Below, in pieces: positions 11,296 to 24,153 of a stretch of DNA of 64,000 bases. Within the stretch, counting starts at the first letter, position 1, and every line of letters begins with the position of its first letter. The translations under genes and the position numbers were made by a program. The notes below the pieces were generated by a model. It made no database searches. It saw only the letters and a program-made list of their open reading frames with translations, and was not told the DNA's origin. Origin of the DNA: Xylona heveae TC161 (lineage: Eukaryota; Ascomycota; Xylonomycetes; Xylonales; Xylonaceae); NCBI RefSeq assembly GCF_001619985.1, contig NW_017264199.1, forward strand, positions 992,001 to 1,056,000, written 5' to 3'.

Positions 11296-14200
11296 AGCGT
11301 TCGCGTGCCGGGCCAACCGGCCGTCTGGAGCGGATAGCTGACATGAACCATTTTGCACAGGTGATGCAATAAAATAAACTCTTGCCGAACGAAACATTGG
11401 CCTGCCCTCTAAAAGGGCTGGCACATCTACACTGAAGAAGGATCCGCAGCGATAAAGCGTCCTCGCATTCGGGAGGTTCCCGTCTAACTTGATAATCCCT
11501 TTTTTTTTATTTCCCTTGTGTTTCTCATGTCTTGTACTTTTTTCCTTTGGCTTCCTCTTTTTTTTTTTTTGCGCGCAACCATGTCCTGGGGGTGTGCTGG
11601 CGCCCATGTACACCAGCAAACCAGTCAATTTATATTTTTACTTTTCCTCGCTAGAGCCTTGACTCGGCCTCACTTTTTTGTCTGCAAACAATGAAAAGAG
11701 TTGCGTTTTTGAAGAGATCAGTTTGGCCATTATTGCAATCGTGCGTATCTTGTACCAAAAGGTTTGCTTTAGGCGGGAACTATTTTGCATTATGGCTGAA
11801 GAGGCTTGGAATAATAGTAGAGAGGGGTGCCCTATTCGTAGCTCAACTCGTGTCTGTGTGTGTGGGAGCGGAAGGAGAAAGGGTTAGGGAAAAGAACAAA
11901 AATTTTAGTATCTGCCATGGATGAGATGCACTGTGGTATAATTTTCCGACAGGAGGGTTCTTGTGCATGTGCAGATGGGGCAGCTACTGTACGTTCCAAT
12001 GGAGGGTATGACAGATGGAGGGGTTGAAGTACGTAGAAAGGCGAATCATTTGACTCGAAAAGAGCCTCTTGCATTTAATAAATGTTTTCCCCTGCTCTTT
12101 GGACTATCTCATGACACGCTCTAGCTACCTTTTGAGCAAGCAATTAGACTCTCAGCATGGTCCTCTTCAAGAATTGCTTAAACTGTAGGGACTCAAATCC
12201 GGAGATATATTCATTGCAGTTGATGAGTGGGGACGATAGCTATAATACCAATCGTGACCTCTGGTCTTAACTGAGTGGGACCCCATAGCGCAGGGAAGCT
12301 GCAGTAGTGGGCGCTTACAGTAAGTATTGTGGTACACAGTTTATGTGGAGAGTGACTCTCGAATGGGGTGTACTGGCCGAGGTTACCTAAGAAAAAGGGT
12401 GGACCAATCAAGTCTTAGGCTGGACAGGGTGGGGATGCGCAGGCTAAAGGGAGTGGCCCGTGCCGACCACGCGTGAGGCGTGAGACACGCTCCAGATGCA
12501 AAGTGTGTGGGCTGCCACATTTCAGAATCTCATCACACTTGATTTGCAGCACTGGGGATGTAATCACCGTAATCACTTTCAAGTTATTGGTTGAAGAGTG
12601 CTATCAATGACGATAGGAGCAATGTGGAAATAGATATTGATTAATATTCGTAGGGGTATTTTCCACTGATTTTTTCGCATTTTATTTGTATTATTTTTCG
12701 AATGTTCGAATTCCTGCAGAGGTAGACATAATTCTTCACACTATTATGCATAAAGGTTCCAGTTAAAATCGTGCAACTTTCTTTGAAAAGACAAGGTAGA
12801 TCAAATATCATGATAGATGGCAATATTTTCGGACAGGAAAAGAATATTTGAATGGTGGACAATTTATTCATTCTCGATATTAATTGCACCTTACTAAGTG
12901 GTTACCATCACATTACACACGCTCTGTTACCAGAAGAAAAGATCTGCCCCGCATAAATAATACAAGCGCCTGGTTTTCTCTTTTCGCTCTCAATTCACAT
13001 CATCATGCTTGCAAATCGTAAGACGATCCCCAATAAAAGGCAGACATGGTAACTCTGGTCCATCCCTATAAGGAGGAACAAGGCCGAGCATACAGAGAGT
13101 AGGCCCAAGTCAGCTCGGTTTGGTGTTCCCGCCCCGCGTGTAGTTGGTGGCATGGTGGACTCTGGAGCCGGCCAAGGGACCATGGGTCGACGGAAGACAA
13201 GAGTGACGGACACCCGCCATTAATGAATATTAGTGGCTCATCTCCCTCCTGAACGGGAGAACAAACGAAAGAGGGAAAAAAGGACCCCTAGAACGAGGGA
13301 ACTCCAGCGCAAGCTCAACGTGGTGTTTCCCACCCCCACCATAACCAAAAATCCAACCCGGCACCAACGACTACTGCATGGTAATACACCATTGCACACC
13401 AAGCACAGCCGTCACTATCACAATCTCTTGCTCCCAAGCCAACCAGAGGGAGGAACAAACGCCGGGGACGGAACAAGTTAACTGAAACACTTCATTTGGC
13501 TCATTTCACCTATAATCGGCCTATCCCTCTCCCTTTCTCGCACTATAACTCGCCTGAGCCTGCGACTTTGCTCGTTACGTTTCACCTTTCGTCCCCACCG
13601 CCGACCTACGACTCTCCAAATCGATCCGAGCACTGCCCTTCCCTAGCTCCACAAAACAGCTTCACGCCCAAACACTTGAGCCGTCTTTTCGACGAAGCGC
13701 TCTTGAGCTGTTCTCTCTTCCTCGGTCTTTTCTCTCCGGGAATATATACAGAGCACCTTCGGAAACTTGTGAGCACAGCACGAGCGACGTCTATTCATAC
13801 TCTCCTCCCCGTTCCCACGCGCTCCGCACTTAAGCGCCCGCGCTCTGAAGCGGCCTTGCCCAACGGCTTGCAGCCGTCGATCGGAGGACGAGACGTGGAA
13901 CGTCAGATCAGACGCAGGTACTGTTCCAAATATGGCACCCCATTCCCCCCTTCCTTGCCGGGCGGCCGCCGAATGGGCCTCGTCACTGTTCGGAGTCTGG
14001 TGAAATGCCGGACACCCCGCGATGCGTCGGCCAGCTAGCTTCCTCAAGCTGCCTGCCTTATCGTTTGCCCATCACGGCTCGCTTGGCGGCGGCAACATCA
14101 ACGACGATAGCTTAGAAGAGACCCTTGTGCTAATTGCTTTGTCCGGTAGCGGCAGCTAGTCATTTTGCGCTTGTCCTGCAAGAAAGCATTGTTTCCCCAC

Positions 14201-14673
14201 CAGACGTCAGGCTTCACGCTCCTCGGTTCCAGCCAAACAGCTCTCGTCGATTAGCCTAATCAACAACTCGGTACGGCCTTCGAATTCACTACCGCGTAGG
14301 GTTCAATAGTACAATAGCCATTGGGCATACATTGTTTCATTGAATGACGCACGTCTCTCCGCCAGCCCTCATCTTTCAATAGCTTTCTACCCCGCCACAT
14401 CTATTCTGTCTCTCGCCTACGCGGCTTTGAACAAAGAGAATCTCCCGAGACCATCGAGCTACTCGCTTCCGCTACGTCTAATATATACACCATCTTGTCT
14501 TTGCGGAGGCAATACTTTACTTGACACATCGTTGTTAAGGTCGTCAAGGCGTGCAACAGTGGTTGCGTGGCGGGTAGAGTTTGGCTCCTAGGACCAACCT
14601 CACTACTTACCGATCTCTCTTTTTTCTTTTGGCTTTTTTTGCACTCTGCAATTTCTCTTGATTCTACGTCATA
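11296..14673. other. Long SEC24-MAPK intergenic region and MAPK leader
   Basis: About 3.4 kb without a supported gene. 11296-11700 is the T-rich 3' flank of SEC24. About 12600-13000 is AT-rich. 13490-13900 is C/T-rich on the plus strand, like many fungal core promoters; the open frame there (13496-14038) has no family resemblance. From about 14022 to 14673 the plus strand has only one ATG, which suggests a long 5' leader for the MAP kinase. Confidence 0.5.
14344..14382 (+). promoter_or_regulatory. Possible upstream ORF in MAPK leader
   Basis: ATG followed by eleven sense codons and TAG (MTHVSPPALIFQ), about 290 nt before the kinase ATG. It is the only ATG in roughly 650 nt of likely leader. 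It matters only if transcription starts upstream of 14344, which the sequence does not prove. Confidence 0.3.
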
Positions 14674-16002
<1,329 letters not shown>

Positions 16003-16838
16003 ATATTTAGGCTCGAGTATGGCAAATCACAAGTCACGGTGACTGTGCTATGACCGAAACGACCGAAACCAGATCACACCTTTTTTGGGACAACATTTGC
16101 TGACTGGGCCCAAATCGCTGAATCTCCTTTCTCGCATTTACAACTCTTCAATGTTTTTTTCCCTTCCCACCCCATTTTTCTCAGCCATCTCTACCTGGTT
16201 TAGCATTTTTTCAAATCATTCTATCATCATCTGATGCTGGTTCACCTTTTTTTTTGTTCCGTTTTCTATATCTCCATCATGCATCATACTTTTGTGGGCT
16301 TCTTTTTTTCATGATGCGTGCTAGTCACCGTCATCTGCTCGTCATGTCGCCATCGTCATCATACTCATCTAACAGATAGATATGCATTTATTTCATGCTT
16401 TGCTGACGCTGACGTGATTCAATGACCTTTTTTTTGGGACTCGTCTTGCTTCTTATACATGTGACTGGTTTATTATACGTGTGATTTTTTTATGTGCCAC
16501 TGTACTGTGTTCCATCTATAGTGTGTGTATATGCATATGATCTCGTATGTACCTAAGGTATTATTTACAACGTTGGCCAAAAAGTAAGCTCATGCACTGG
16601 TCCTCCGATGCGATTATTGGACAGACGGTATGAAAACCGTAGTCTATCCAAGTCATATACCAGTGTATGTATCTCAACGACTATCCATGTCCGTCCATGA
16701 TGTCGCTATATCCAGACTGAGGGGTATACCGATTGACACTATTTTCCCTTTTCGGGCGTTTTGTGTTCTTTTCTACCGCTATTGATCCTGCCCTTGCGTT
16801 TGCTCTACTGCTCCTACTGCTCCTACTGCTGCTGCTGC
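16003..16838. other. Convergent gap MAPK / HEM4
   Basis: 836 bp between two converging genes. T-rich 3' flank of the kinase; CTCCTACTG and CTG units repeat near 16808-16840. No gene seen. Confidence 0.6.
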
Positions 16839-18387
16839 TCATGGGCAACGCATATACCCCTCAATGCCCGCCATAAGTCCCTCGGGACTCGGCTTCGCCG
16901 CAGAAACATCTGGGTCAAAGCCAAACGTGTCGCGCAGGTAATCGCGCGTCGTGGGTCCTATCGTGGCGATGTATGTCTGTACTGATCTCGCTCTCGTTCC
17001 TTCCTTCGCACTTGTCCTCGTCGATAATGCAGCCGAAGCCGAAGATGAAAGAGGAGACGAGAACGAAGACAAATGCCGTCTCTGCTCTGGCGTCTGTAAT
17101 TCCGAATTTGCTTTTCCCGTGGCCGGATCGAGCCAGCCGAGACAGCGCAGCATGGTGTCGCATCCTGTGGGGGAGAAGACGACGACCCATCTCGTTGCAG
17201 GTTCTGCTTGTGCTTGCTGGGTTGAGGATTGCGTGGGTGACGTGGAGGAGATCGAGGTATTTGCGTTGTCGTTTGTAGATGAAGGCTTCCAAGAAGAAGG
17301 AGGGGAGGTGGAAGAGGGACAAGAAGAAGAAGAGGATGAAGAAGAGGTGGCATCTAATACGGCTCGAAAATCCTGTTCAAAAGGCTCCATGACGCCCGTT
17401 TCGTAGACGACTAGCTCGTCGACTTGAATAGGTTTATATGCTTGCTGGGTAGACGATTCATTGATCCCTGCATTTTCATCAAGCTTAGACGACCCCGCGT
17501 CTGTCCCGCCTGTCCTGTCTGTTCTGTCTGTACCGTCTGCCGACTTCGCGGCACACTTTGCACCAGGGGAATTGGGAATGCCGGATTTCAACGTATCCGG
17601 TATAATCGCCCTGCGCTGCTCGCCGACGAGGAACAGCAGCGGAGGCACCGATGAGGGTGCACAGTGTCGATATAGATTGTTGTAGTGCGGGAGGATGTAA
17701 TCTGCCAGAGCGGCGCCGTTGCCGCTTTCGTATCCATGGATGTTAGGACCGTATGTCTCTTGTTCTGTGTTGGTTTCTGCGCTGTCCCGGGGGTTTGAAG
17801 GCCGAGACTCGTCGCTGGCGCTGCAGACGTTTATCGATGTCAGTGCCCGAGCGGTAGCTGGGCCGACGGTGTATAAGGGTATCTTGGGACTAAGTAATGG
17901 CGCGTCGGGGGGAAGAGAGTTCTCTGCTAATCGCATTGTTAGTACTACCTTCACGCAATGCTATAAGATTTTATGTAGGGTTAAAGTTGCGTAGAAAGCG
18001 TTGAAGGAATAGGGATTTGTGTTAAGGGAAATGGGTAGAATGCATACATCGCACATCGTCAACGACTTGCGCAAACGCCTCGACTGCGCGTTGACTCGTG
18101 AATATCATTCCGCCATATCGCGGGTTTGGTCCTTCGAATGAAGACTTTGTCGGAAAAGATGAAGAGTTCGTCGGGCTAGAAGAAGAGCTAGGAGAGGGGG
18201 ACAAGAGCTTCTTGACAAGCTTCATATGCTCCGCGTGAAAGCGGTGCTCAAGCACAGGTACAAAGCGCGGCGTAAATACCCCTGGGGGGTCGCGGGAGAA
18301 AAGCTCGTCGTAGCCATCGTTGGGAGTGGATTTTGTTTTGAGAAGAAGGACCGGTATGGGCAATGGATTGGATGTTTTGGAGGACAT
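16839..18387 (-). CDS. HEM4: Uroporphyrinogen-III synthase (HEM4)
   Basis: Closes and rearranges hydroxymethylbilane to uroporphyrinogen III, the fourth step of cytosolic heme synthesis. Two exons, 18387-18048 and 17926-16839, give 475 aa. The start (PIPVLLLKTKSTPNDGYDELF) and GGMIFTSQRAVEAF match the N-terminal lobe; PLYTVGPATARAL and the late TYIATIGPTTRDYLRDTFGF match the HEM4 fold, ending EGLMAGIEGYM. The intron has a textbook TACTAAC branch site. The protein is much longer than the yeast enzyme (about 275 aa) because low-complexity Ser/Thr/Pro stretches lie within the fold, about residues 65-85, 265-320 and 370-400. The sequence-poor family tolerates this, but activity is inferred. Divergent from ERV1. 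Confidence 0.9.
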
Positions 18388-19008
18388 GATAATTGTATCG
18401 TGGAATAGTTGTGTTTATGGAGAAATTGTGAAAGCTATCGCCCTGTGCGTATAAATTAGTGAAAGAAGTAATAATATGCAGAAGTGCATAATATTAATGC
18501 ATGTTCTGGTTGTATGCACGATGACGCTTTTACTTTGGTACGAGGTACCTCCGTACAAGCTCCTCACTCGGAGGTTAGGTTCGGAGATCCGACCGCCAGG
18601 CGCCGCGAAACGTTGTGCCGATCCTCGCGCGTGGGTGCGTTGGTGCAAGGTGTCGGAACCCAATTTCAAGGGTCTCGGACGGGTATCTGCACCAACACTT
18701 AGTGTGGGCAGATGAGAAAACGGGTCTGCCGCTTGGCGTTTGATTGATAATATCATCTTACCCACGATTTCTCGGCACATCGCATCGCAACGTACCGCAT
18801 AGCGCGCGTCTGACTTCTTTTTTTTTCTCTATTTCCTTTTGAGCGCTGTATATTACCTACATCTGCTCTGTCTTACAGCGCCCGTACCCAAGACAAGCGC
18901 GCTAAATCGCATTGCCGCAGGCCGCGACTTCCGCATATTGCCGCCAGACCCGGAACTGACCGGGGATTTTATTTTGGGACTTTTCCAACTCGCAACACAT
19001 TGGCAAAC
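18388..19008. promoter_or_regulatory. Shared HEM4/ERV1 divergent promoter
   Basis: 621 bp between two divergent starts. One CCAAT pentamer lies at 18660-18664 on the plus strand, the sequence bound by the HAP/CBC complex that controls many heme and iron genes in fungi. A single copy is weak evidence. A C/T-rich tract lies near 18815-18840, before ERV1. Confidence 0.4.
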
Positions 19009-19802
19009 ATGGCGGAGATATTAGCAGAACAAGTCGAAGAGCTGGAGCGTCGTAAGCAGGAACGTTTACAGCAAGGTGGGGACCAGAATCAGGACCCGGC
19101 AACGCAAGCTCAGTCGCAAAAACTGCCAAAGGGCATGGTCATTGGCAAGGATGGAAAACCGTACGATTCTTTTATCTTCCTGCATCACTGTGTCTTTCGC
19201 GTCCAATTCTAATGCTTCGTTATGATAGATGCCGCTCCTGCACTTCCGTGGCCGACTGGATGGCTCTGAGCAGACGGAAAATCGCAACCGACTCTCCTTC
19301 TTCCTCGTCCTCTTCGACTACGACATCGTCGTCATCAGCATTCCCCTCTGCAGCGTTTAGTTCAACATCATCTACTCCTGTTTCATCGACTACGTCCAAA
19401 CCCGCCACAACGTCGCCTTCCCCTGCACAGTCCTTCCTCGAGGGACCGCTCCGGGATGACTGCCCTGCCGATGTCGAAGCCTTGGGCCGATCATCTTGGA
19501 CCCTCTTGCATACCATTTCTGCATCTTACCCCGAGAAAGCAAACACCACGGAACAAAGTGAGATGAAGCAGTTTTTGTCCCTATTTGGAAAATTCTACCC
19601 GTGCTGGATCTGCGCGTCGGATTTCCAGTCGTGGATGACGAAAAAGGGTAACGAGCCGCGCGTTGAAGGCCGTGAGGGGCTAGGGAAATGGATGTGTGAA
19701 GCGCATAATGAGGTCAATCGCAAGCTGGGAAAGAAGGAGTTTGACTGTACTCTGTGGAAGGAGCGTTGGCGGGACGGCTGGAAGGACGGAAGCTGCGATT
19801 AA
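19009..19802 (+). CDS. ERV1: FAD-linked sulfhydryl oxidase Erv1 (ALR)
   Basis: Intermembrane-space oxidase of the Mia40 disulfide relay; it reoxidises Mia40 and passes electrons through FAD to cytochrome c. Two exons 19009-19160 and 19229-19802 give 241 aa. The shuttle motif CRSC is at 52-55, then comes a Ser/Thr-rich linker of about 70 residues. The catalytic core starts at GRSSWTLLHTISASYPEKA, the redox-active CWIC is at 176-179, and the structural pair Cys207/Cys224 frames the FAD-binding HNEVNRKLGKKEFDC. The variable central residues of the CxxC pair fit filamentous fungi (yeast has CEEC). There is no signal peptide, as expected for Mia40 import. The ATG at 19009 is chosen because the frame upstream has only a TTG. 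Confidence 0.95.
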
Positions 19803-20921
19803 GTACCTGATCTTGGTAATTGCTAAATCCGATCCGCCAAGCCATGGCTGCGGAATCGCCTGTATTATCCTTGAGGTATTATTGGTTTGAATCGCATTTT
19901 GACGGTATCGTTCGCAGTTCCAATAGATCTGTCGATGCAAGTACGTCTGCAACTCGATATCTGCGCTGTCCTCTTCAAGCCGTTGTCATCCAATTGACGC
20001 TCGGTGGTGCTAATATTTGGATGTCACTACCACTCCCCCATTGCCTTTTTTTTTGCAGAGTATCTGCCACGTTTCTCTCCGCTCTCAAGCCGCTTTCTCT
20101 CAAGCATAGCGCATCAGTCTCATTCGCATCTCCTCTTCTTTAATCGTTTCACGTGCTGTATTATAGCTGTATATCTAGACAATTTGTTATTGGGTGGACA
20201 GATGTCAGAAACGGCGTAGCCAAAAGGACATGGGTTGTTTACATAGCATCGGATACTATCGGTGTAGGTATAGCATAAAAGAAAATCCCCACTTTAATGT
20301 TTTATGTTACGAGGAGCCTGAAGTGAGGCGACGCTGTGCCATGTCGAAATCTGAGTATGGGTAAATTACTTTATCGAAATGGCGCGGTGCAAAAGAAAAC
20401 TTCTGTACTCCGATATGTCTAAACTCTGATGGACAAAAGTGTCCGTGCAACAGGACACCTTGTTGTGGAGAGGGAATATATCAAAATTTGGTCTTCGCGA
20501 TTCTTGGCAGTTCAAGACAAGCTTAAAAACAGATGAAATTAAATCTAGGTATGAGGATATGGGTATAAATTAGGATTTGGCATTCTTTGCTCGTACTGAG
20601 CACGCCACAACAGTAACAGACCGAAATAATTAAAAGCATAAAGAATCCAAGGCTAGATCGAATGAACAACAATAGCTGGACTTCGCACATTAGAATGTCT
20701 TATCCACCTTCCCAATTTTAAAATATTCGATACGTTACCAATTCTCAAAAATTTGTAGATGACATCTGCAACGATCAAAGCTGTCTTCCAAAACCAGGCA
20801 CATGCGCGATTTCTTTTGGGCTTTGTCATGTGAATCGCAGAATCCGAAATCGCCGCTTTCCTTTGCCGCTTTGCGCTTTCTCCCTTCAACACTCATTCCG
20901 GTGCAACGGCAGCAAAGACCT
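19803..20921. other. Convergent gap ERV1 / MarR-like gene
   Basis: 1.1 kb between convergent 3' ends, moderately AT-rich. No supported gene, repeat or RNA. Confidence 0.55.
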
Positions 20922-22128
20922 CTAATCGATCCTCGTATATGAGATTGGTAGAGGATTAGGTGTCGTGGAACTATAAAGCCACAAGACTACAAGTTCGGCG
21001 TTGTACAGTCTCGAGTACCCAATGGGTTCCAGCAAAGTCCAACCCCCAATCGTTATGCCGAGATCAAAGCCGTCGGAGAAAGTTGTAAAACTCTTCAGCT
21101 GGCTGCACAGGGCGGCCCTGTCGGTAGATATCAAGGAGACGATTGTGGAATTCTCATCGCGGTTCACGACAGCCCAAATATTGTCACAGCGCACATGCAT
21201 CTCGTCCGCCAAATTCCAAATATCAGAAATAGGTGGTGGAAACACCCAACCGACAGGAGAGGTGGGAATATTGCTGTACTGGTTCTTAAAGCGGCACAGT
21301 TTGAGTTCTCCACAGAAAAAGTATTGGTCAGGTAAAGCTGCAAAAAGCATCTCCGCATGGGCTAGACAGATGCTTTGTTGGCTTTCAGCTGGCGCTATTG
21401 CGTCAGTATCTGGTGAAGCTGATGAAGTATAGACTGTATTTGAAGGCGTCTGCGCGGGCGTTTCGAGCGGTGTCGTCGAGTTCTCTGTGTGATTCTTAAT
21501 GGCTTTGCTCATTCTTAAACACTACTCTTCTCTCACCTTGAATATCCAGCCGAGCAGCACGAAACGCCACAACAAATTCCTCCAAATTTTCTAAAAAGAT
21601 CTCGCAGTTCACCTTCGGTGAAAGATGCCGCAATACCGGTTCTATTTTGTCTGCGATGGTGCGCGCTAAACTTTCGAACAGCTCCCACCCGGATTCTGTA
21701 AGGGAGAGAAGTTTTTGTCGCCTGTCCGAACTTTTTCGTTGCTCCTGGACGTGTCCAGATTTCTTCGCAGCACGAACCCATCGGCTGACAGAGGTCTTCT
21801 CCTTGTCCAGGAAATTACAGAGCTTGGTCATGGGCAATCCATCACCATCTGCGGTGGCAGTGTCCTTATTTGGATCACGGCCGTGCCTTTCAATCGCCAT
21901 GACAATTTGTCGGGTCATTTCAGCCGATTTCACCTTTTTGAGCTTGCCGTTGATGATTGACATCTCGTTTGCGATGTCGTTAAAAGCATCGTAAAATTTG
22001 GCTGCAAGATCATTGCCGGCATTGGGCTCAAGAATCGATGGAGAATCTGTCGAGATTGGTGACGATGTGTCTTCAGTATGGCCGGTGCCGTCGGCATCCA
22101 AGACCGAAAAGCTGTTCATAATGTCCAT
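20922..22128 (-). CDS. MarR-like winged-helix protein with unknown C-terminal domain
   Basis: Two overlapping minus-strand frames join into one gene through a 52-nt intron: exon 1 22128-21537, GTGAGA...CACAG, exon 2 21484-20922; the sum is 384 aa in frame. Residues about 40-200 read as a MarR-type winged helix: LPMTKLCNFLDKEKTSVSRW (recognition helix), then SSDRRQKLLSLTESG, the wing and the family DRR..xLT..G signature, followed by a dimerisation-type helix. An acidic Ser/Thr-rich N-terminus and a Thr/Pro/Ser linker surround it. The C-terminal 150 residues (CLAHAEMLFAALPDQYFF to the end) match nothing I know. MarR proteins sense small ligands or oxidants in bacteria and archaea; that role here is inference. 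No gene partner is apparent nearby. Confidence 0.7.
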
Positions 22129-23769
22129 AAATGAAAAGTGGGTAGATTGTGCACTGTTTCCCGGGTTGCAATTGGAAAAGATTTCTGGAGGAACATTGCC
22201 AGGCTTTTATCTACGGGTCGGAAATGCGGCGCCTCAAAAGGGACTCTCGTTCTGGGCTTCCTGTTTGGCGATGAAAAATAATTCCTTGGTCGATTTGTTG
22301 CAATTTGCAACGACTGGGGCTTCATGCGAAGTCAACCTGGTCTACGCGACTAGACTTGTCAGCCCGGTGAATTGAGCTTTGGCCGCCTTGTGCCTGCTGG
22401 ATCGGCGTCTAGCCTCACGCCATGGCAATTGTGCTGCAGGGGTAGCTCTCTCCGCCTCCCGAGCACAATGGCAACTAATTATGCAACCTGTCAAAGTATT
22501 CTACACATTTCACTTGCCTATCGATGTGATATGCCTACAATTTCTTCAGGATCAAATGATCTTACCAGCATATGACTCCCAAGCTTTTTCTAACTTGGAA
22601 ATTGTGGGTAATCATAAAAGAAAGAGAAAAAGAAAAGAGACAGGGAGGGGAGAGCCTGAGGACGAGGCCACCAAATTCTTCACCGGAGGAACCCCCAAAT
22701 TCGGCTTTAGGATATCTGTCAAGCTTCGCGAAACCTATACGCAGATCGAACTCGCGTACTGCATTGTAAAATGAATCTATCAGGTGCTCTCGTATTGTTG
22801 GCTGAGCCGAGTACTTGAATGCACCTAGCGGACCGGTGCACAGCTGCAATGCATGACGTTCCATCAACTCTCTTTCATAATTAACACATTGACAATACAC
22901 GTTGGATGTATAGATAGGATGTGTGGCTATAGTTTCCCCGCCAGTTTACCGTATGCTCCTCCACGAAAAGGTTATCAACAGGTGAATATTGGGATTGATA
23001 CATGTTGCCAAGCACTAGCAATCCTCCCGCCCGAGAAGATCGGGATACACTGTTAGCGGAAACCTTAAAATGTTTGACGCCACTGTAATAATTGTCTCTC
23101 TCAAAAGTGATGCGAGGGCGCTTGGCATTCCTCATTGGCAGGCCATTTGTGCATCCAAGCAACGTGAAGAACCTAGGTAGGTAGGGATGTTGCATGTCAT
23201 GGAAGCGGAGAGGAAAAATATGACGGAGAAACTTGACAAGCATGCATGTGAGCTATCATTTTTTTTGTGGCTATATCACTAGCGCGGATGAGACCTCCAC
23301 GAAATAATGGAGCTCTCTTTCCGGCACAACTCACGGGCCGACGTCCGAAGAAAAACATTAGGGCGACCGGGATAAGAGGGGAGAAATATTGCTGGCACTG
23401 GGGAAATTCTGGTGCCATGTGCTCGAAAATCTTAACACAGCCACCACAACCACATTGCAGAGACTAATGTAACTTATCGAATTGGTATGAAAAAAAAAAA
23501 AGACAGTGTCCGATGCGTTAACTCACCACGTCTGGTCCACTACCTCGGCACGGCCCGCTAGTAGACCAATAACCACGGCCGCGGAACCACGCGAGGTACG
23601 GTAAGCACGCGATCGATGGAACTAAGCCAGAATAGACACCAGCTTTTTCCCTTTGATACGGAGTTAGGGCACAACCTTTTGTACCCTTTTGCAGCACACT
23701 TAGTCTGTTTCTCTCCGGCCTACCTACATTGAAGGCCTACCACACATAAAACTATCTCCCCTTATTAGT

Positions 23770-23793
23770 CAAAGTTGCTCACTAGCAACTTTG
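23770..23793. repeat. Short perfect hairpin
   Basis: Arms CAAAGTTGCT and AGCAACTTTG, 10 bp each, separated by 4 nt. Short, so chance is possible, but it lies about 300 bp from a much longer perfect inverted repeat. Confidence 0.6.
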
Positions 23794-24083
23794 TTATCCT
23801 GGTTGAAGTCCTTGGGCAGCATCCACTAGTCAAACACACCCTTGCCTTGCGAGTATACAGCTATCGTTTCAATATTGTGCCGCCTAAAATGAGGCAACAA
23901 GTATTTCTATTGTAGTGTAGTTGCCTACTTATTCATTGTTTTAGTAGCGTTTCATCATGGCAAGGGACATCCGATCCTGGCCTGGTTGAAAAGCTCGGTG
24001 GTCCCGATGCCGACGATCCCCCGGTGCTACATGTTCGTCAAATACTGTTGGTGTTTCCAAGGCCCTGCCTCCCCCCTTACTAG

Positions 24084-24153
24084 GTCCGAAAAGGGTTTAC
24101 TAGCAGAACACCACTTTTAAAAACGGTGTTCTGCTAGTAAACCCTTTTCGGAC
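24084..24153. repeat. Perfect 29-bp inverted repeat (fold-back)
   Basis: Left arm 24084-24112, right arm 24125-24153, without a mismatch; the 12-nt spacer includes TTTTAAAA. The arms contain TTTACTAGCAGAACACC and its complement. The flanks show no target-site duplication. It could be a miniature fold-back element, the two ends of a collapsed DNA transposon, or a hairpin in a transcript. I found no second copy in the window. Confidence 0.9.

Noticed and set aside
13496-14038. 180-codon frame upstream of the MAP kinase
   Set aside because: C/T-rich promoter sequence read as protein; no family resemblance, and both strands are open, which GC/CT-rich DNA gives by chance.
16951-17406. Plus-strand open frame inside HEM4
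   Set aside because: Antisense shadow of the low-complexity HEM4 exon.
20922-22128. Two separate genes, or a frameshifted pseudogene, in the MarR-like locus
   Set aside because: A standard 52-nt intron joins the frames in phase and gives a length divisible by three, so one intact spliced gene is simpler.
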